A DNA stretch of 20,000 nt, taken from the NCBI GenBank assembly GCA_027943245.1, contig JANDJZ010000632.1, positions 1 to 20,000 of the forward strand, in the 5' to 3' direction. The notes beneath the pieces were generated by a model. The model was not told where the DNA came from. It made no database searches and was given only the letters and a program-made list of their open reading frames with translations. This document shows positions 9,587 to 19,518 of this stretch, in pieces. The first letter of the stretch is position 1; each line of letters opens with the position of its first letter. This DNA comes from Acanthamoeba sp. SK_2022b. Lineage: Eukaryota > Discosea > Longamoebia > Acanthamoebidae. The translations under genes and the position numbers were made by a program.

Positions 9587-10157
9587 TCATAACTCCTTAC
9601 CAGGGGGGCCATCGGGATTCTCGTCGTCATTCATGGCTCGTTGCTGCCCGGCCGCCGTCTTCTTCTCCCACCACTGCAGTACTCGTGTCACGGCGGCGGC
9701 AAGTAATACCCAAAGAACGCACAGTATAATGAGCCCGATGAAGACCCCACACGCTACGGAGAGCCCATCAAGCTCTGTTCGGTTGATATGTGTTCTCGAG
9801 TATTACGATCATAGTAGTGATAGTAGGAGGTTTGAGTGTAATACCGAGATCAGTGTATTGGCATGTGACCGTTTGATTGTACAGCGAGCACTCGCACTCA
9901 CGCTGCACCCGGCCCGGTACATGGCAGGGATCATTAGTACCGGCACTAAACTGATGCAGAGCAGAGGGACGTACTCTGTGGAAGACGGGCATGTCGAGGT
10001 GGTTGAGGCACAGGCAAAATTGAAAGGAGTGCAGAGCCTTGCGTGTTAGGCAATCCTCCGCCTCTTGCACCGTGTGTAGAGAGGTTTGGGCACCATGGGC
10101 AAGGACCACGCACAAGCTCAAGATGAGGGCAGTCACGAGAAGAAGAGAGACAGGCAT
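9587..10157 (-). CDS. Small Cys-rich type I membrane protein, tandem copy D
   Basis: Two exons deduced: 10157-9845 and 9774-9587 (166 residues). The layout is as in copy C: a signal peptide (MPVSLLLVTALILSLCVV, ending AHG), an ectodomain with seven matching cysteines and an NQT glycosylation site, then a transmembrane helix from the second exon (GLSVACGVFIGLIILCVLWV) and a basic cytoplasmic stop (QWWEKK). The tail is shorter, ending GPPGKEL. Exon 1 is exactly as long as in copy C, and intron phase 1 is conserved. An in-frame ATG at 10235 lies upstream, but 10157 gives the signal peptide directly and matches copy C. The family is unknown; a cell-surface or secretory-pathway protein is inferred. 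Confidence 0.75.
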
Positions 10158-10927
10158 GGTTGTTGCGACAGTTGGTCTTGCTCGGATCAAGTCGCGGGCG
10201 CTTGGCTCTCTGGCCGTTAAGTCAAGAAAGGGCAAGTTATCTTATTCCTAAGTACCTTTGCGCGTTGGCCCCACAACTTGTTGGCACTGACGCACGCCGG
10301 CAGTGCCGCCAAGTTCCACCGGGTGCCGGCATCATCTGGCTCGCACATACCCATAAAAGGAAAGGCAAAGAAATATCATTTTTTAGATATAGTATAAGTT
10401 ATAGTTCTCTTTCTTTGGACAACAACACATGTCGTTGAGGAGCTGTGCTTGGAGCAAGGACTGTAGCTAGCAGTACATATTAGTTCCATGTTGAACAGAG
10501 GAAGATCTGAAACAGTACTTGAATTGTGGAGTAGCAAAGATATTAGGTGAACTAATAAGGCTTTGCACCTTGTTTGTTACACAGAATCCAAAGTACTGGA
10601 TGCCCAGGTGTGATTGTGTATCTTAATCTTTAACTGGAATCACATGAGCAGGCAAGAGCATAAAGTGTTTCACAGGAGTTTTCAGAGCAGCCAAGTCGAT
10701 GGCCGTCCCACCAAGCGCTGCCCAAGCCAACTGAGCACTTGAAATTTCCCCGAAAAAGTCGGAGTGCTTGGGAGGTTAACGTTACCGAGGTTGTACTACA
10801 CAGTTTAAAACTCAAACTGCTGTTCTCCAGTTTCGTTATATCAAGAACACCAGCCTCAACCAGAGCGATAAGAGAGATTCACTCGTACAGCCAGCACAAC
10901 CTCAGCCGAGAAAGCTCCAGCGCCAGC
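10158..10927. other. Divergent intergenic region
   Basis: This 770-base region separates the minus-strand gene block from the plus-strand genes and must hold two divergent promoters. The left part is shared with the upstream region of copy C. The middle (about 10370-10640) is AT-richer with no coding signal. An AT-rich patch (GTTTAAAAC, near 10802) about 125 bases upstream of the next start could be a core-promoter element, but this is weak. Confidence 0.45.
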
Positions 10928-11272
10928 ATGAACCAGCCCACCTTCGAGTCAAGCGAGTTCACTCACTTCGTGGACACCCGCATTCGATGGCTGCAAGCCC
11001 AGCTATGCCACATCCAGGCCATGAAGTCTCTCCTGAAAGAGAAGAAGAAGAGTAACCCTGTGCCGTCGGTTCCCAACGGAAAGCGACGAAGCGACGACCA
11101 CTGCCACCAGGTCTCGTGGGCCCTGCAGAAAGCCTCCAAGGACTTTGCTCAGCACCAGGCCCACCGACGACGACGTTACGCTCGCGTGCGTCTGGCCTGG
11201 ATGCCCACAACCAACCCGCTCTGCGAGTCCCCCGTCCGCAGCGCTATGCGAACCAGCGTTCGCGCCTACTGA
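10928..11272 (+). CDS. Hypothetical 114-residue basic protein, intronless
   Basis: A single open frame starts at ATG (MNQPTFESSEFTHFVDTR) and ends at TGA. The first half has helical, amphipathic character (RIRWLQAQLCHIQAMKSLLKEKKK); the second is rich in Arg, His and Ser. No signal peptide, membrane segment or domain is recognised. The frame extends upstream to 10739, but third-position GC bias becomes clear only from about 10910, so the later ATG is preferred. Part of its 3' flank is repeated near 9150-9205 beside another gene. It could be a real small protein or the last exon of a gene whose earlier exons I cannot see. Confidence 0.45.
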   Translation: MNQPTFESSEFTHFVDTRIRWLQAQLCHIQAMKSLLKEKKKSNPVPSVPNGKRRSDDHCHQVSWALQKASKDFAQHQAHRRRRYARVRLAWMPTTNPLCESPVRSAMRTSVRAY

Positions 11273-11986
11273 AAGACTCCTGGAGACAGAAACAGAGAAC
11301 ACATCAACGAGCAGGAGAAGGTGTCGAGAGCGATTCATTCTTTCTTGTAGAGTAATTTTTGTTTTTTTAATATTTTTAATTGCACATAATGACATTGCAT
11401 CATCTCTTGCCTTTCATCGCCCTCCCGCTGTCCTCAAGTTTAGGGCTGAGGGATACGGCAGGCACAGAAGCGTCCTATCATGCGGCCGACCGCGTGGGCT
11501 GGGTCGCGCTGGATTACTTTCGGCGGCCACCGCCTCCACCAATCCACTCACTGGTGCATCCCGGTCCTGGGGACTTGAGGAGAGTGTTAGGGTCGTCCGG
11601 CCAATTGGAAGAGAAGCTTTGTCTGGTCCACAGTCTCCTCTTGCCGGGCATGCACACTAGGTTTGTGGCTGCAGCAACGACACGGACGAGCAGGTCTCAG
11701 GCGGTTTGCCACCTCGAACGACGGGGCACAGTTTCCTCTTGCTGGTTGGTGATGTAGGTTGTGGCTCCCCGTGGGTACCAGCCGCGTTGATTAGTTTCAA
11801 CCATACCACTTGAGCCACTGCGATATCTTCCAGTGACCCGATGACTCCAAGGTTGACAAGCAGCGCCGTTTACGCGGTTAGGGCGCCTGGCCTCGCTCAG
11901 TGATTGGAGCTCCTATGAAGCGCAACTCGTAAATTACAGAAGGCACGAACGAACGACAGACACCAACCCAGCGACAAGGTGGAGGG
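11273..11986. other. Intergenic region before the Roco gene
   Basis: This 714-base stretch has a T-rich 3' UTR-like start (11350-11385) followed by mixed-composition DNA. An open frame at 11380-11757 lacks domain similarity and coding bias and is not called as a gene. The promoter and 5' leader of the Roco gene should be in the last few hundred bases; no specific element stands out. Confidence 0.45.
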
Positions 11987-14436
11987 ATGGAAATGGATGA
12001 GAGCAAGACGGCTTCGTCTGCCTCCGGAACCAAGGCAACCTCTCAGTCCAAAGCTGGCGGTATGCCGCAAGTCTCTTCATCTTCTTTCTATATCTTTCTT
12101 CTGAACCTGAAATTCAATAATCGATTTGAACTGCCGCCCCTCTCTATGCAGGTGCAAGCATAATGGGTCGTAGTGCCAAGATCTTCACCCGAAGGTTCCT
12201 TCCTCGCCTTCCTCACTCCTTTTTCATCTTTCGTTTTTCGACCAATAATAACCCTTTTAATTATTTTTATCCTTTCTCTCATCACCACAGGTCGCTCTAC
12301 GTCGACGTGAAGAACGTTTCGGCCCACTCGACGGACATCGCCACGATCGCGGCCAGCGGAGGCGCACACAGGACGAGGGCTTCGAGCACCAAGACTAAGA
12401 CCTCGTCCACCGACGACGGCGCCAGCCTCCATGGTGGTGACTCCGACAGCAATCCGCTGCCGGTCTTCATGCCGGCGGACCACCGGCTCAAGGTGCTGCT
12501 GATGGGCGACCCCGGCGTCGGCAAGACGACGCTGGTCAACACCCTGTCGCTGCCGCCGCACCTGTCGTCCCCGCTGCAGCGGCTGTCGTCGTTCCTTGGC
12601 TCCCGGAGCGGCTCGCGCGACAAGCAGTCGGCGTCGGCGGCCGACGGCGGCCAGACCACGGTGCTGCTGAGCCAGTTCAACTCGGACGAAATACTGGACG
12701 TCACGCTGTGGCACGCGGAGGGGCACAAGATCGCCGGCAGGGAGGCCCAGCAGCTGATCGACGGGCAGGGAGAGCAGAAACAGACGCGAGCGAGTAAGAC
12801 CAAGGACAAGAAGAAGAAGAAACTGCGGAAGACGATCAACACCATCGGCGAACTGCAACAGCCGAAAAAGAACGAAAACGAAGAAAAGAGAGAAGACAAA
12901 GACAAAGATGACAACGAAAACGAAGACGAAGACGTAAACGAAGACGGAGAGTCGCGAGAGGGTGAGGAAGAGGGCGACGAAAAGAAAGCGAAGAAGGCAA
13001 AGAGGGAAAAGCGAGAGAAGAAGGCAAAGAAGAAGAAAAAGGAGAAAGAGCAGGAGGACGAGGAGTCGGAAGAGCAGAGGCTGCGGAGGAAGCGAAAGGA
13101 GAGGCGTCGATCGAAGAGCATGCTCGACCTGGAGGCCTTTGCCGCCGAGGCCGAGCAGGCAAAGAAGCCCCCGTCGTACGGCGTCAACGCCGACCTCGGG
13201 CTCAAAATCTACAACCTGCCCATCAAGGGCCAGCATGGCTTCATGGTCAGCGCCTACGACTTCTCGCGCAACGTACGCTGCACTCTTTTCCCTCTGCCTT
13301 TGCGTGTGCGTGTGCGTGCGGCAATAATGAATGGCTTTACCGCAGCGGCTGGACGTCTGCCCGTTCTTCGTTCACGAGCGCGGAGTCGTTTTGCTGGTCT
13401 ACAACTTGGAAACGGAGCTGGCCCAGCCCACGATCGAGAGGTGGCTCAAGATCATCCGGCAGGTAGCGGCGCCACAACCCAGAGACCACAAAACGAGAAC
13501 CGATCCAATAGACTGACCTGACCTTGTCCCTCCGATCAGGTGACCAGCAACCCATCGTCGCCAGGAGACAACCTCAAGCGCGTCGCCAGACACTCGGCGC
13601 CCAACTTTCCTCGCGTGCTTGTCGTAGGGTACACTATTTTCCCCACTTATTACAAAACAATTTTTCTTTTCAAAAATCAGCTAAAAACTGCTCTTCTTCA
13701 GAACGTTTCAAGACGCAAAGAAATGCACGCGGGATCACCTGGTGGCCATCCAGGAACGCATCCAGGCCCTCTCGAAGCGCTTCCCGAACATCGTCGGTTC
13801 CCACGCGGTCTCCAACACCACGCGCAAGGGCATCCCGGCGCTCCAGGACGCCCTCCTGGCCGAGGGTAAGGAGCCGCCGAGCCTCCCCTCGCTCCTCTGT
13901 GCAGCAACTGAACTCCGAATGTCTGTGATTTGCAGTGGTGGCCTATGGCCACAGCGTGAGCGAGTGGTTCAAGCATATGCCGGTGGCTGTCCTTGCCCTG
14001 CACGACAAGCTCAGGTAAATGAATCAACCTTGTCCCCGCGCCGCGCACGCCACGCCACAGGCTGACACGAAGCTGCTGGCCTGTTTTTTTGTCGACAACA
14101 GGCAAATCCGCAAGTTTGGCTATCCGAAGCCGACGCCGGAGGAGGAGGCCGAGGAGGCCGCCCGCAGCTGCAAGGGAAGCGACACCATCGTGCGCAAGAA
14201 GAGCAAGTCGGTGCCGGTCATATCGTTCGGCGAGCTCGAAAAGGTTGTGTCCGTGTGTCCTCATGGCGTTCAGTAGCTGCGCTCTTGCTCACGCGCGGGT
14301 GCCGCGCGTACGCAGTTGAGCCAGGGGTACGGCATGAACCATCACCAGCTCCAGTCCTGCCTTCGCTTTTGGAACGACGTGGGCATCATCTCGTACATCA
14401 ACGACACGCAACAACGAGGTACACCCACACACCCAC

Positions 14437-14470
<34 letters not shown>

Positions 14471-14854
14471 TCACAAGCACGGCTGACGACTTGCTAACAA
14501 TGACTCACGACTAGGTTGGTATCACCGCGGCGAATCGACGTCTCTAAGCAGCTGGGTGTTCCTCGACCGCAACTGGCTGGCCCATCTCTACCTCCGCCTG
14601 TGCCAAAACGCCAGGGAGTTCACGCCCAAGGTAAGACCGCCGCAGCACACTAGTGATCTGAGTCAAGGCTTGCTGACGTGGATCACGGCCTGATGTGCGA
14701 TGGCAGAGGGGAATGCTGGTGTGCCCGGAGCGGGGCATGGCCCTCTGCTCACACCTCCCGTCGGTGTGGCCCAAGGCGATGTGCAAGGAGGAGCGGCGTG
14801 AGATCGCGCTCATGTATCTCGAGAAAAAGGAGATGGTACTGCCCCACCACTTCA

Positions 14855-14926
<72 letters not shown>

Positions 14927-17022
14927 CACTAATGATGCAACTCCTTTCGTCAGATGTTCTATCTGCGACCCAAGCGGATGAAGGTGCTGATCCTGGAGGA
15001 GAACGAAGACGACGGCGGCGGCAAGTCGGCAAAGAGCGGGGACACGCAGCCATGCAGCTCCCCGCTGGAGGTCTCTGGGCCGCAGGCGGGAAGCTCCGTG
15101 TCGACAGCAGGAGCGGCGACGGCGACGGCATCGGAGACGGGCTCGGGAGACAAAGACGAAAGCGGAGAGTCCGCGAACGTGCAGGTCGACGCAGCGGAGG
15201 TCGCGACCCCGAGCGCCGACGGAGGGCAGGTCGCTGTCGACGAGAACGACGGCAAGAACGATGACGACGACAACAAAAATGACAAGCAAGATGAGGAGGA
15301 GGAGGACGATGACGACGAGAAGGAAAAGGCAAGGAAGGAGATGACGCCCAGGACGAGGGCGCGTCATGCGGCGTTGATGAAGTCGGGCGAGCGAGGTCGT
15401 GCCGGCACGGCCTCCGTGCTCGACGACATGCAGCGGCTGAGGCGCCGCGCCCAGCAGCAGCAGGGCGGCGAATCGGCCGACGACGTCGGAGTCCAGAAGG
15501 ACGACAACGGCGTCGCGGCGGCGGCGGAGCAGCGCCAAGAGGCCAAGAAGTGTGTGATGATCCCGCCGGGGCAGCCAAAGGAAAAGAACGAAGACGACGA
15601 AGAAAGCGACGAAAGAGCGAACAAAGAAAAGAAGGAAAAGGATGGGAATTTCATTCGACGAAAGATGGCCCGCGCCTCGCTCCTGCTCCGCAGCAACGAC
15701 GTCAGCAAGGAGCTGGCCAGGATGGACAAGAACGAAAGAGACAGAGAAAAAGAGCGAAAGGGCAACAACACCGACCACGGTGAGGAGGAACATACTCGGA
15801 CGGAGGACGCCGAGGAGGAGGAGGAGGGCTTCGGCCGCAGCATGAACCTGGGCGAGGGCGGCCTCATCATGCTCACCTACAGCAGCAAGACACCCACGCG
15901 CGTCCGGCCTGACGATGGCATGGTCGGCGACGCCGTTTGCACAGACGACCCGCGGGGAGCCGGTCGAGGAGAGAACGCCAAGTGCGCGTCGGCCGAGGAG
16001 ACCCCCGCCGGCCATGGCTCGATGACGACGTCGGGCACGACCCGCAGCATCACCGCCTCTGGTACGCCCTACTCGCTCACAAGGAATGTGCGGAATGCGC
16101 TAGTTGTTATGGCATCTCATGCTTCGCATTCCAATCCTGGATCTGCAGGAAGGCAGAAGGCGCTGCTCAAGACCAAGCGGGAGCACTTCAAGACGGTCTA
16201 CCGGAACATGTCCTCCATCGAGAAGGAGCTCAACATCAAGGCCAGCGGCCTCTCCGAGGGCATGGACACCACGATCCCCAACATGCTCCAGGTGGGCGGG
16301 GCCGCCGACCCGCGGCTCTTCCTCCCGCAGGCCCTCCCCGCCAAGATCGAAGAGTTCGACCGCAAGAGCTCCCCCGCAGAGGTGCTTCCCCTCCTCCCTC
16401 CCCTCGAGCATGAGCACGCGTGTGTGTGCTGACGTGTCACTCACCATATGCGCGCGCGCGCGGCTTAGATCTTGGCCAACGCAGGCTGGCACCCGCCGGC
16501 GGTGGACGACGACGCCAAGCCGCGGAAGGTGGTCGACGCACCGACGACCGTGCAGAAGCGCATCTTCTCCTTCGACTCACCCGCCGCGCTGCCGTCGAGG
16601 TACTGCACACGTGCCTTGCATTCCATAGCCTTGGAAGGAAAAGCCAGGCTAACTTTAAGAGGGCGGTCGGTGTCAGCATGTTGGCTCGCCTGGTGGTGCG
16701 GTTCCTGGAGGTGGGCTGCAAGCTGCCGCTGGTGTGGCGCCAGGGCATGCTGGTGATCAAGGACGACTGCCTGGCGCTGATCGAGGGCAACCGCCCCGAG
16801 CAGGACCAGGTCACGATCGCGGTCTACGGCAAGCAGCAGACGGCCAAGTTCATCTCCCTGCTCGAGTTCAACATCAACGACGCCGCCACCCACTGGTACG
16901 GCCTCGTGCCCGCCGTCTACATTCCCTGCGTCCACTGCCTTCGTCGCGGCACACACAGTACGACGCTACTCCCCACTCCACTCTCCGCGTTCATGACACT
17001 CATCACACAACACACACAACAC

Positions 17023-17079
<57 letters not shown>

Positions 17080-18299
17080 CAGGCCCGCATCTGTTTTCGC
17101 TGCACGAATGCGAGGAGGCGGTGGTGCACGGCCGCACGTGGCTCTCGTGCCCGCGCCAGACGCGCGAGGCGCAGGGCATCAAAGGTATGCGCGTGCAGGG
17201 CGGTGTCCACCTCCTTCCGATCCTCCCCCGCGTACGCTCACCACTGCTCGCGTTTTTGCGTGCGCGTGCGCGTGTGTGGCGTGTGCAGTGTTTTTGAACC
17301 AGCTGGTGCCAGACCTGGCCTTGGCAGGCCTGGAGCGGTTCCATATCGAGCACGCCGAGATCCAGATCCTGGGCGATATCGCCCGGGGCTCGGTCTCGGT
17401 GGTCAAGAAAGGTATGCGGGGGGGGAGTGTCGACATCTTTTCGATCGAAATCAAAGTATTCGCTTATGATCAAACACACTTACGATCGCTTCGCACACGA
17501 AGGTCTGTACAAGGGGCAGGAGGTGGCGGTCAAGGAGTTCGTCCTGCCCGATTCGCACGACTACTTCTCTCGGTCCGAATATCTCAGAGTGATCCAAGAG
17601 TTTAGGTATATTTATTTTATTTTATTTTATTTTATTTTATTTTATTTTATTTTATTTTATTTTATTTTATTTTATCCTTTTAATGATCATATTAACTCCT
17701 ATTTTTGTGTTTAGATCGGAGGTGAGCTTGCTGAGTGGTCTGGACCACGAGAACATCGTGCGGCTCGTAGGTACGTGCACGAGTGTTCTCCTCCATGCGT
17801 TCACAATTGTTGTCGACGCGTCTACTGAGACGTGTGGCGGCAACGGGTCAGGCTTCTGCAAGGCGCCGCTGTCGCTGGTGATGGAGTACCTGCCCGAGGG
17901 CGACCTCCTCCATTTCTTGCGCGAGCGAAAGAAGAGCGAAGTCGATCTCTCCACCAAAATGACGATCGCCCTTGACATCGCCAAGGGTAACGCTTCCGCC
18001 CCCTCCCCACACGCAGAGAGAGAGAGAGAGAGACACAACCTCCATTCCCCTCCATCGATCGCTCGCCCCGCTCACCTCTCGACTGTTCGTGCGTGGCAGG
18101 CATGTATTTTTTGCATTCCACCTCTCCGCCGATCATTCATCGAGTGCGTAGAAGCTCTCTCCCCGCCACCACAATGGGCAACACGCTCACCCCCAAGTGT
18201 TTATTTTGTTCTGGATAAACAGGACTTGAAATCAGCCAACATTTTGCTCAAAAACAACCGAGCCAAGGTCACCGGTACAGACCCGTCCTGCACATTCTT

Positions 18300-18330
<31 letters not shown>

Positions 18331-19409
18331 TTTTACATTTTTCTATTACTATTGGGATTGTGCCAATCTCACCGGGGGTGGTACATGGGCGCCAAAAGAC
18401 TTTGGCCTCTCGACAGTCTACTCTCTCACCACCCAAGGCCGCGATGTCGACAACCCGCTCTGGCTGGCGCCAGAGGTCATGCGTGGTACACGCGCACTCC
18501 GACATCGTTTCTTATTTTTATATATGTGGAATTGATTTATTTTACCATTATTGCACCCACCCAAGGCGAGGAGGCGTCCGAGAAAGCCGACTGCTATTCG
18601 TTCGGAGTTATACTGTGGGAGATCGCCTCGCACGAGACGCCCTACGCCGAGTACCACTACTCCTTCGTCACCCAACTCGAGGACAGGTGAGCCGGCTCTC
18701 CCCCCCCCTTCTCTCTTCCCTCTCTTCGTGTCACTGAGCTCACACAATCGCTATCTCCCCCCCCCCTTCTCTCTCTCTCTCTCTGTGTGCGTGCGTGCGT
18801 GCGCGTAGGATCATGAAGGAGCAGCTGCGCCCGACGATCCCGCACGACACGCCGTGGCAGCTGGCCGGCCTGATCCGGTCGTGCTGGAAGGACGCGCCGT
18901 CGGAGCGGCCCTCGTTCTTCCAGATCGTGCGACGGCTCAAGCAGATGCGGGCCGAGTTCGAGGAGGACGAGGCCGAGAGGCGACGCCTCAAGGTCGAGTA
19001 CGAGCGCGAGCTCGGGGCGTCGTCGGCGTCGTCGGCGTCTGCCTCGGCCTCGGCGCTGTCGCTGTCTTCGGCCAGCGGCCGGGGCGCGCTGGGCAAGTCG
19101 ATCCGCAAGCTGGGCATCCATCGCGACGACCGCGACAACCGCGGCCCGGACATGGGGAGCCCCCGCGGCTCGCACGAGGGCGAGGAGCTGGTGCTCAAGG
19201 TCAACCCGCTGATGCGCATCAGGAAGGCGACGCTCGCCGCCGCGGCCAGCGCCGGTTCGCTGGACGACTCCTCCGCGGCGGCGACGACGACGTTGGACCC
19301 GCCGACCGCGGGCAGCCGGCTCGGCCACCGACGCAAGTTCTCCAGCGGGAGCTCGCTCGGGGCCAGCGAGAAGGAAAAGGACTCCGTCATCCGCTCAGGC
19401 AAATCGTGA
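11987..19409 (+). CDS. Roco-family protein: Roc GTPase - COR - TKL-type protein kinase
   Basis: 24 exons deduced with agreeing phases: 11987-12059, 12152-12194, 12291-13272, 13346-13462, 13540-13628, 13702-13865, 13936-14014, 14102-14243, 14316-14418, 14515-14630, 14707-14835, 14954-16381, 16469-16599, 16677-16957, 17083-17184, 17289-17411, 17503-17605, 17715-17770, 17852-17986, 18100-18143, 18223-18274, 18399-18485, 18566-18686, 18809-19409. This gives 1766 residues, or 1737 if 16062-16148 is a further intron. The Roc domain (about 100-490) has P-loop GDPGVGKTTL at 111, a Lys/Glu/Asp-rich insertion (about 215-330), LLVYNLE, and TFQD near 436. COR spans about 560-1290, split by a roughly 350-residue acidic insertion. 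The kinase (about 1350-1600) has VAVK, an alpha-C Glu, HRDLKSAN, DFG and APE; the glycine loop is weak (LGDIARGSVSVV). A Ser/Ala-rich tail follows. No leucine-rich repeats are seen. Family knowledge: GTP-regulated signalling kinases. Confidence 0.88.
12760..13120 (+). other. Charged low-complexity insertion within the Roc GTPase coding region
   Basis: Inside exon 3, between the P-loop and the switch region, the protein becomes almost entirely Lys, Glu, Asp, Asn and Arg (for example KTKDKKKKKLRKT, EDKDKDDNENEDEDVNED and EKREKKAKKKKKEKE). The reading frame stays open and joins family-like sequence on both sides (TLWHAEGHKIAG before, LGLKIYNLPIKGQ after). It is therefore an in-frame insertion, probably a disordered or coiled-coil loop, not an intron. 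Confidence 0.8.
14439..14469. repeat. (AC)n microsatellite in intron 9 of the Roco gene
   Basis: About 15 AC units begin roughly 20 bases after the exon 9 donor. Confidence 0.95.
14856..14925. repeat. (AC)n microsatellite in intron 11 of the Roco gene
   Basis: About 35 AC units fill most of the intron between the exons ending EKKEM and starting MFYLRP. A short CT-containing stretch (ACTCCTTTCGTCAG) follows before the acceptor. Confidence 0.96.
14990..15850 (+). other. Acidic low-complexity insertion within the COR coding region
   Basis: The large exon 12 codes for a long Asp/Glu/Lys/Ser-rich region with stretches such as DENDGKNDDDDNKNDKQ and EERANKEKKEKD-like text. It separates the first COR half (ending MFYLRPKRMKVLILEE) from the second (KIEEFDRKSSPAE onward). 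Codon third positions stay GC-rich and the frame is uninterrupted for over 1000 bases. Probably disordered. Confidence 0.75.
17025..17079. repeat. (AC)n microsatellite in intron 14 of the Roco gene
   Basis: An imperfect then perfect AC run continues up to the acceptor (ACAACAG), so there is no polypyrimidine tract before exon 15. Confidence 0.95.
17610..17675. repeat. (TTTTA)n pentanucleotide repeat in intron 17 of the Roco gene
   Basis: About 13 TTTTA units lie directly after the donor (GTATATTTA) of the intron between the kinase beta-3 exon and the alpha-C exon. Confidence 0.95.
18298..18334. repeat. (TTTA)n tetranucleotide repeat in intron 21 of the Roco gene
   Basis: About nine TTTA units sit between the exon coding for HRDLKSANILL and the exon coding for DFGLS. 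The acceptor that follows (CCAAAAG) is purine-rich, but it is the only AG downstream of the repeat and it restores the kinase reading frame. Confidence 0.93.
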
Positions 19410-19518
19410 TAGATTATTATTTATTTATTTATTTATTTATAAAGAGTAAAATGTATTTTTAAATCCACAAATCGTGTGGGTTGTCTTCTGTTTTGCGTTG
19501 TGTGGAGTAGTTATGCGT
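19410..19518. other. Short convergent 3' region between the Roco and YccF genes
   Basis: Only 109 bases separate two converging stop codons. The stretch contains a TTTA repeat (about 19417-19441) and AATG/AATAAA-like AT-rich text after it. Both genes' 3' UTRs must fit or overlap here. Confidence 0.6.

Noticed and set aside
11380..11757. 125-codon open frame on the plus strand
   Set aside because: It shows no domain, no clear third-position bias and no continuity with neighbouring exons, so it is more likely 3' flank and spacer DNA.
11850..11910. tRNA-like stretch
   Set aside because: Some short GC-rich inverted segments suggested arms, but no T-loop (GGTTC) box or cloverleaf could be formed.
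12088..13236. Long minus-strand open frame opposite Roco exon 3
   Set aside because: It is the antisense of a GC3-biased, charged exon. It gives Leu/Phe/Val/Ser-rich low-complexity text, while the plus strand carries the P-loop and family sequence.
14544..16015. Long minus-strand open frames opposite Roco exons 10-12
   Set aside because: They run through AC microsatellites as poly(Cys-Val) and through the acidic insertion as Ser/Arg/Pro-rich text. They are shadows of the plus-strand coding region.
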